From the NCBI GenBank assembly GCA_002696275.1, contig NZRO01000025.1, positions 9,062-63,955 of the forward strand: 54,894 bases of DNA, written 5' to 3'. The DNA is from Flavobacteriales bacterium. Its GTDB lineage: Bacteria; Bacteroidota; Bacteroidia; Flavobacteriales; BACL11. Every line of letters starts with the position of its first letter. Position 1 is the stretch's first letter. A program made the translations under genes and the position numbers. The notes under the pieces are model-generated. The model was not told the origin of the DNA and searched no databases. It worked only from the letters and a program-made list of their open reading frames with translations. This document shows positions 50,759 through 54,894 of this stretch, piece by piece.

Positions 50759-51253
50759 TTATTTCTTTCTTGCTTCAATGAAACTTTTGACAAAAGTAAT
50801 CATTGCTATTACTGAGGTCAAAACCATTAAGGATACTCTAAAGACTCCAAGGTTTCGTCCCTCTTCTATCGCAGACATTAATGGTTTTGATAATCCGCCT
50901 ATAGCTATTAAGGTAATCACAACTGCAATATGAGATATAACTTTCCTTTTTTTAAGTTGTTTCTTAACCATTAATTCGGCATGTATTGGCAGGAATTCTT
51001 CATATGAAATATTCTCACCTTTTGCTAGCTTATATGCAAGCCAATGTGCTTTTAGTTCTTGCTCTGATTTAGTCTTGGACTTTTTTATTAATCCATAATG
51101 ACATAATAATAATATAACTCCCAAAAAGAGAGGGATAAGAGCTGTTATTGATTGGTCCGGCTTTTCAACTGTACCTTCATAAGTAAGGTAAGACCATAAA
51201 GGCATCAATATTAATGTTATACTATTTATTAAATTAGCTTGAGATGTTTTCAT
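50759..51253 (-). CDS. Hypothetical membrane protein, about 4 TM
   Basis: 164-aa ORF with hydrophobic segments at both ends; no family assigned. Confidence 0.7.
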   Translation of the reverse strand: MKTSQANLINSITLILMPLWSYLTYEGTVEKPDQSITALIPLFLGVILLLCHYGLIKKSKTKSEQELKAHWLAYKLAKGENISYEEFLPIHAELMVKKQLKKRKVISHIAVVITLIAIGGLSKPLMSAIEEGRNLGVFRVSLMVLTSVIAMITFVKSFIEARKK

Positions 51254-51282
51254 TTTTTTTTACAAAATTATTAAAAATTAAT

Positions 51283-51483
51283 TTACCAATTAAAAATCGG
51301 CTTACCAATTAAATAAGGAATTAATATATATATAATTGAATCTCTAATTAAATAAAACATAAAAAAATAAAAAACAAACTTCCATCCTTTTTCCTTAATA
51401 AGACCTTTGAATCCAGAATCTCTATATATCTGTACACTGTCAGAAATAAATTTTGGGGTAATATATGAAAGTAGTTTTCTCAA
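51283..51483 (-). CDS. Hypothetical small membrane protein, 66 aa (TTG start in the track)
   Basis: Start codon reads TTG on - strand. One hydrophobic segment; a TAATTTTG box lies upstream (rc at 51498-51505). Confidence 0.5.
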   Translation of the reverse strand: MRKLLSYITPKFISDSVQIYRDSGFKGLIKEKGWKFVFYFFMFYLIRDSIIYILIPYLIGKPIFNW

Positions 51484-51557
51484 TTTTTTATTTCATGCAA
51501 AATTACAAATATTAGTTAGTTAATTTTTGGTAAATTGTGCTTTTAAATTTTTAAACT

Positions 51558-54500
51558 ATGAAGTTATTTAAAACCTTTTTAATACTCATTTTTTCAACAC
51601 CTATATTTTCTCAGGATAGCTTCCCAGAAAATGGAGTAAAATCAACTTTTTCTCCTATATATGCTTTCACAAATGCTCATATTATTATATCCTATGATAA
51701 GGAAATTTTAAACGGCACATTACTTATACAAGATGATAAAATATTAGCGGTTGATAGTATTATTGACATACCAAAAGGAGCTATTGTTGCAGATTTAAAG
51801 GGAGACTTCATATATCCTTCTTTTATCGATTTGTATTCAAACTACGGGCTAGTTCCTCGCGAAAAAGGAGAATATAGTTATCGTCCACAGTATGAAAGTA
51901 AAAAAGAAGGAGCTTATCATTGGAATGAATCAATTCATCCAGAAATAAGTGCTGCTGATGGATTTACATATAATAAAAAACAAAATAAAAATTATTTAAA
52001 TTCTGGTTTTGGGGTAGTTTTAACACACCATCAAGATGGTATAGCTAGAGGAACAGGGTGTTTAGTTTCCTTGTCTGATGAGATGGAACAAAAAAGTATC
52101 CTCTTGGAAAAATCTGCTTCATTTTTTTCATTTAAAAAGGGAGTTTCTAATCAGAGATATCCGACATCTTTGATGGGAAGCGTAGCTCTTTTAAAACAAC
52201 TTTTTTTAGACGCTTACTGGCACCAGAATACTAATAAAACAACTAATATATCTTTCAATGCATTTAATGATCAAATAAATTTACCTCATATTTTTGAGTC
52301 TAATATAGTAACAGACTACAACAGGATTTATAAAATATCCGATGAATTTGAGATTAATTTTATCGTAAAAGGAAATGGAAAAGAATATCAAAGAATTGAA
52401 GAGTTGAAATCCTATGATTTTTCAATAATACTACCATTAAATTTCCCTTTAAAATATGAAATCAAAAATCCTGAAGAAAGTGATATAATTACTCTCTCCA
52501 AATTAAAGCATTGGGAAACAGCTCCATTTAACCCTAGGATTTTGTCGCAAAATTCTATTGAATTTTGTTTCACAATGTCTGATTTAGAAGATCCTAAAGA
52601 TTTTATAAACAATCTTAGAAAAACAATTGAAAAAGGGCTTCCAAAAAAAGATGCTCTACGCGCATTAACTCTCACACCAGCAAAATTGGTTGGAGCTGAC
52701 AATATGCTAGGAACTTTAGAAAAAGGAAAAAAAGCAAACTTTATTATATGTAGCTCCGACATTTTTGAAGAGGGAAAAATTTATGAAAATTGGATAAATG
52801 GAATACAAAATATAATAAATGAAAAAAACAATATTGATATTAGAGGACACTATACTTTTAAGTCTGAAAATGAAACTAAAAAGATTTTAATTTCAGGTTC
52901 TATTAATAAACCTAAAATGGAAGAGATAATCTCTGATACAACATCAGTGTCTTATGAAATTACAAAACATGACAATAACATAGTTTTTAACACACTAAAC
53001 ATTTCCAAAAGAGCTTCTGCAGATTTTATAGATGGGGAATTTAAAGGTAAATATCAAAATTTGAAAGGAGAAAATATTGAATTTACCATGCATAGAGACT
53101 CTTTAATTACAGAAAATAAAAAGGACTTTATAATAGAATATGATACTGTTATTCCTGCGATTTGGACTCCAAACAAATCTTACGGAAATGCATACGAAAT
53201 AGTATCAGTACCAACTATTATTAAAAATGCAACTATTTGGACTAATGAAAAGGAAGGTATTTTACAAAATACAGATCTAGCAATCAACGATGGGAAAATT
53301 ATTGCTATTGGCAAAGATCTCACAATAGAAATGATATTTCCAAAATCAAAAATTCAAGTACAAATTATAGATGGTAAAAACAAACATGTTACTTGTGGAA
53401 TTATTGATGAACATTCTCATATCGCAATCAGCAGAGGGGTTAATGAGAGCAGTCAATCCGTAACCGCTGAGGTAAGTATTGGAGATGTAATAAATCCAAA
53501 TGACCATAATATTTATCGTCAACTATCGGGTGGGGTTACCGCAGTTCAGTTATTACACGGATCTGCTAATCCTATTGGTGGTCAGTCAGCACTTATTAAA
53601 TTAAGATGGGGAAGTTCCGCAGAAGAGATGAAAATAGATGGAGCAGACGGATTCATAAAATTTGCTTTAGGAGAAAATGTGAAACAATCTAATTGGGGAA
53701 GTTTTAATACCACACGTTTTCCTCAAACTAGAATGGGGGTGGAACAAGTTTTTTATAATGCGTTTTATAGAGCAAGAGCATATGAAAAAAAATGGAAAGA
53801 TTATAAATCTTTACCAATATCTAAAAGAAGAAAAACAAATCCTCCAAGAGAAGATTTGGAGTTAAATACATTGGTAGAAATTTTAAATTCTGAAAGATTT
53901 ATTACGTGTCATTCATACATTCAATCTGAGATAAATATGTTAATGCATGTGGCGGATTCAATGGATTTTACCATTAACACCTTTACTCATATTTTAGAAG
54001 GGTATAAACTTACAAACGAGTTGAAAGAACATGGAGCTGGAGCAAGCACCTTCTCTGATTGGTGGGCTTATAAGTTTGAAGTAAATGACGCTATTCCATA
54101 CAACGCTACTATCCTAAATAATAAAGGAGTAGTAACTGCAATTAATTCGGATGATGCAGAAATGGGAAGAAGATTAAATCAGGAAGCTGCAAAAGCGGTA
54201 AAATATGGAGGAACAACTGAAGAAGATGCTTGGAAAATGGTAACATTAAATCCCGCAAAACTTCTACATCTTGATAATAAAATGGGGAGCATTAAAATTG
54301 GAAAAGATGCAGATATAGTAATTTGGGACGGAAATCCTCTTTCTATTTATACAAAAGTGGAACAAACATATGTAGATGGAAGGTTATTATTTGATAAAGA
54401 TAAAAATGACAAACTGATGGAAAGGGATAGAAAAGAAAAAATGAGAATTATTAATAAAATGATTAATGGGAATACTGATGAAAAATCTCAAAAAGTAGAA

Positions 54501-54575
54501 TTTGTAGAGGAACAATATTATCACTGCAATACAATTGAAGGGAAAGATCATGCTGGAAAACACATTTGTCATTAA
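51558..54575 (+). CDS. Secreted two-domain amidohydrolase-family protein (N-terminal domain degenerate)
   Basis: Signal peptide; C-terminal domain 'VTCGIIDEHSHIAISRGV' and 'VTLNPAKLLHLDNKMGSIKIGKDADIVIWDGNPL'; N-terminal domain ends 'LTLTPAKLVGADNMLGTLEKGKKANFIICSS'. Confidence 0.9.
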   Translation: MKLFKTFLILIFSTPIFSQDSFPENGVKSTFSPIYAFTNAHIIISYDKEILNGTLLIQDDKILAVDSIIDIPKGAIVADLKGDFIYPSFIDLYSNYGLVPREKGEYSYRPQYESKKEGAYHWNESIHPEISAADGFTYNKKQNKNYLNSGFGVVLTHHQDGIARGTGCLVSLSDEMEQKSILLEKSASFFSFKKGVSNQRYPTSLMGSVALLKQLFLDAYWHQNTNKTTNISFNAFNDQINLPHIFESNIVTDYNRIYKISDEFEINFIVKGNGKEYQRIEELKSYDFSIILPLNFPLKYEIKNPEESDIITLSKLKHWETAPFNPRILSQNSIEFCFTMSDLEDPKDFINNLRKTIEKGLPKKDALRALTLTPAKLVGADNMLGTLEKGKKANFIICSSDIFEEGKIYENWINGIQNIINEKNNIDIRGHYTFKSENETKKILISGSINKPKMEEIISDTTSVSYEITKHDNNIVFNTLNISKRASADFIDGEFKGKYQNLKGENIEFTMHRDSLITENKKDFIIEYDTVIPAIWTPNKSYGNAYEIVSVPTIIKNATIWTNEKEGILQNTDLAINDGKIIAIGKDLTIEMIFPKSKIQVQIIDGKNKHVTCGIIDEHSHIAISRGVNESSQSVTAEVSIGDVINPNDHNIYRQLSGGVTAVQLLHGSANPIGGQSALIKLRWGSSAEEMKIDGADGFIKFALGENVKQSNWGSFNTTRFPQTRMGVEQVFYNAFYRARAYEKKWKDYKSLPISKRRKTNPPREDLELNTLVEILNSERFITCHSYIQSEINMLMHVADSMDFTINTFTHILEGYKLTNELKEHGAGASTFSDWWAYKFEVNDAIPYNATILNNKGVVTAINSDDAEMGRRLNQEAAKAVKYGGTTEEDAWKMVTLNPAKLLHLDNKMGSIKIGKDADIVIWDGNPLSIYTKVEQTYVDGRLLFDKDKNDKLMERDRKEKMRIINKMINGNTDEKSQKVEFVEEQYYHCNTIEGKDHAGKHICH

Positions 54576-54592
54576 ATATAAAATTTAAAATT

Positions 54593-54894
54593 ATGAATCA
54601 AAATATAATATCTTTAGTATTTATGTTCTGTTTTTCATTAGTTGTTTCATCCCAAAATTCGATATTATATATGGGTGGAATTGCTCATTTAGGAAATGGT
54701 GAAAAAATAGAGAATTCTGTAATAGTTGTAAAAGATGGAAAGTTTGACATTGTTGCAGACGCTAATAGAATAAGAATAGACCCTTCTGCTTTCGATACAA
54801 TTATAAAAATTTATGGAAAACATGTTTATCCTGCATTTATTTCTCCAAATACTACTTTAGGCATGACAGAAATTGATGCGGTTAGAGCAACTAA
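54593..54894 (+). CDS. Secreted amidohydrolase-family protein (3' truncated by window edge; not in ORF track)
   Basis: Hand translation from ATG: MNQNIISLVFMFCFSLVVSSQNSILYMGGIAHLGNGEKIENSVIVVKDGKFDIVADANRIRIDPSAFDTIIKIYGKHVYPAFISPNTTLGMTEIDAVRAT..., open to the window end. Confidence 0.85.
   Translation, partial: MNQNIISLVFMFCFSLVVSSQNSILYMGGIAHLGNGEKIENSVIVVKDGKFDIVADANRIRIDPSAFDTIIKIYGKHVYPAFISPNTTLGMTEIDAVRAT

Overview
The window is a compact, AT-rich (clearly low-GC) chromosomal segment of a Bacteroidota genome, most likely a marine Flavobacteriales relative. This is judged from gene families and recurrent TAnnTTTG (-7) promoter boxes. It holds about 58 supportable genes, mostly core functions: BamA/Skp envelope biogenesis, murI, Nfu/ferredoxin/2-oxoacid:ferredoxin oxidoreductase, 2-oxoglutarate dehydrogenase E1/E2, the rplM-rpsI-rpsB-tsf-pyrH-frr cluster, gdhA, kdsB, a tyrosine/homogentisate catabolic block, an ExbB/ExbD-type motor operon, dusB, rbfA, an MsbA-like exporter, hflX, and a tandem pair of secreted amidohydrolase-family proteins. 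One tRNA-Ser(GGA) is present. I saw no CRISPR array, IS element, prophage, integrase or recognisable defence island. The best second-look candidates are: (i) a MORN-repeat + LRV/HEAT-like + uncharacterised acidic C-terminal protein paired with an unknown 149-aa gene; (ii) promoter boxes only 4-5 nt from start codons, predicting leaderless mRNAs; (iii) two unannotated small membrane-protein ORFs (59 aa with GTG start, and 39 aa); (iv) a perfect 16-bp palindrome just downstream of the sucA promoter box plus two more dyads in the same intergenic region; (v) an exact 16-bp tandem duplication of the dusB promoter box; (vi) amidohydrolase-family domains that have lost the metal-binding HxH motif. 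I do not see a strong case for a wholly new multi-gene system; the MORN pair is the closest.
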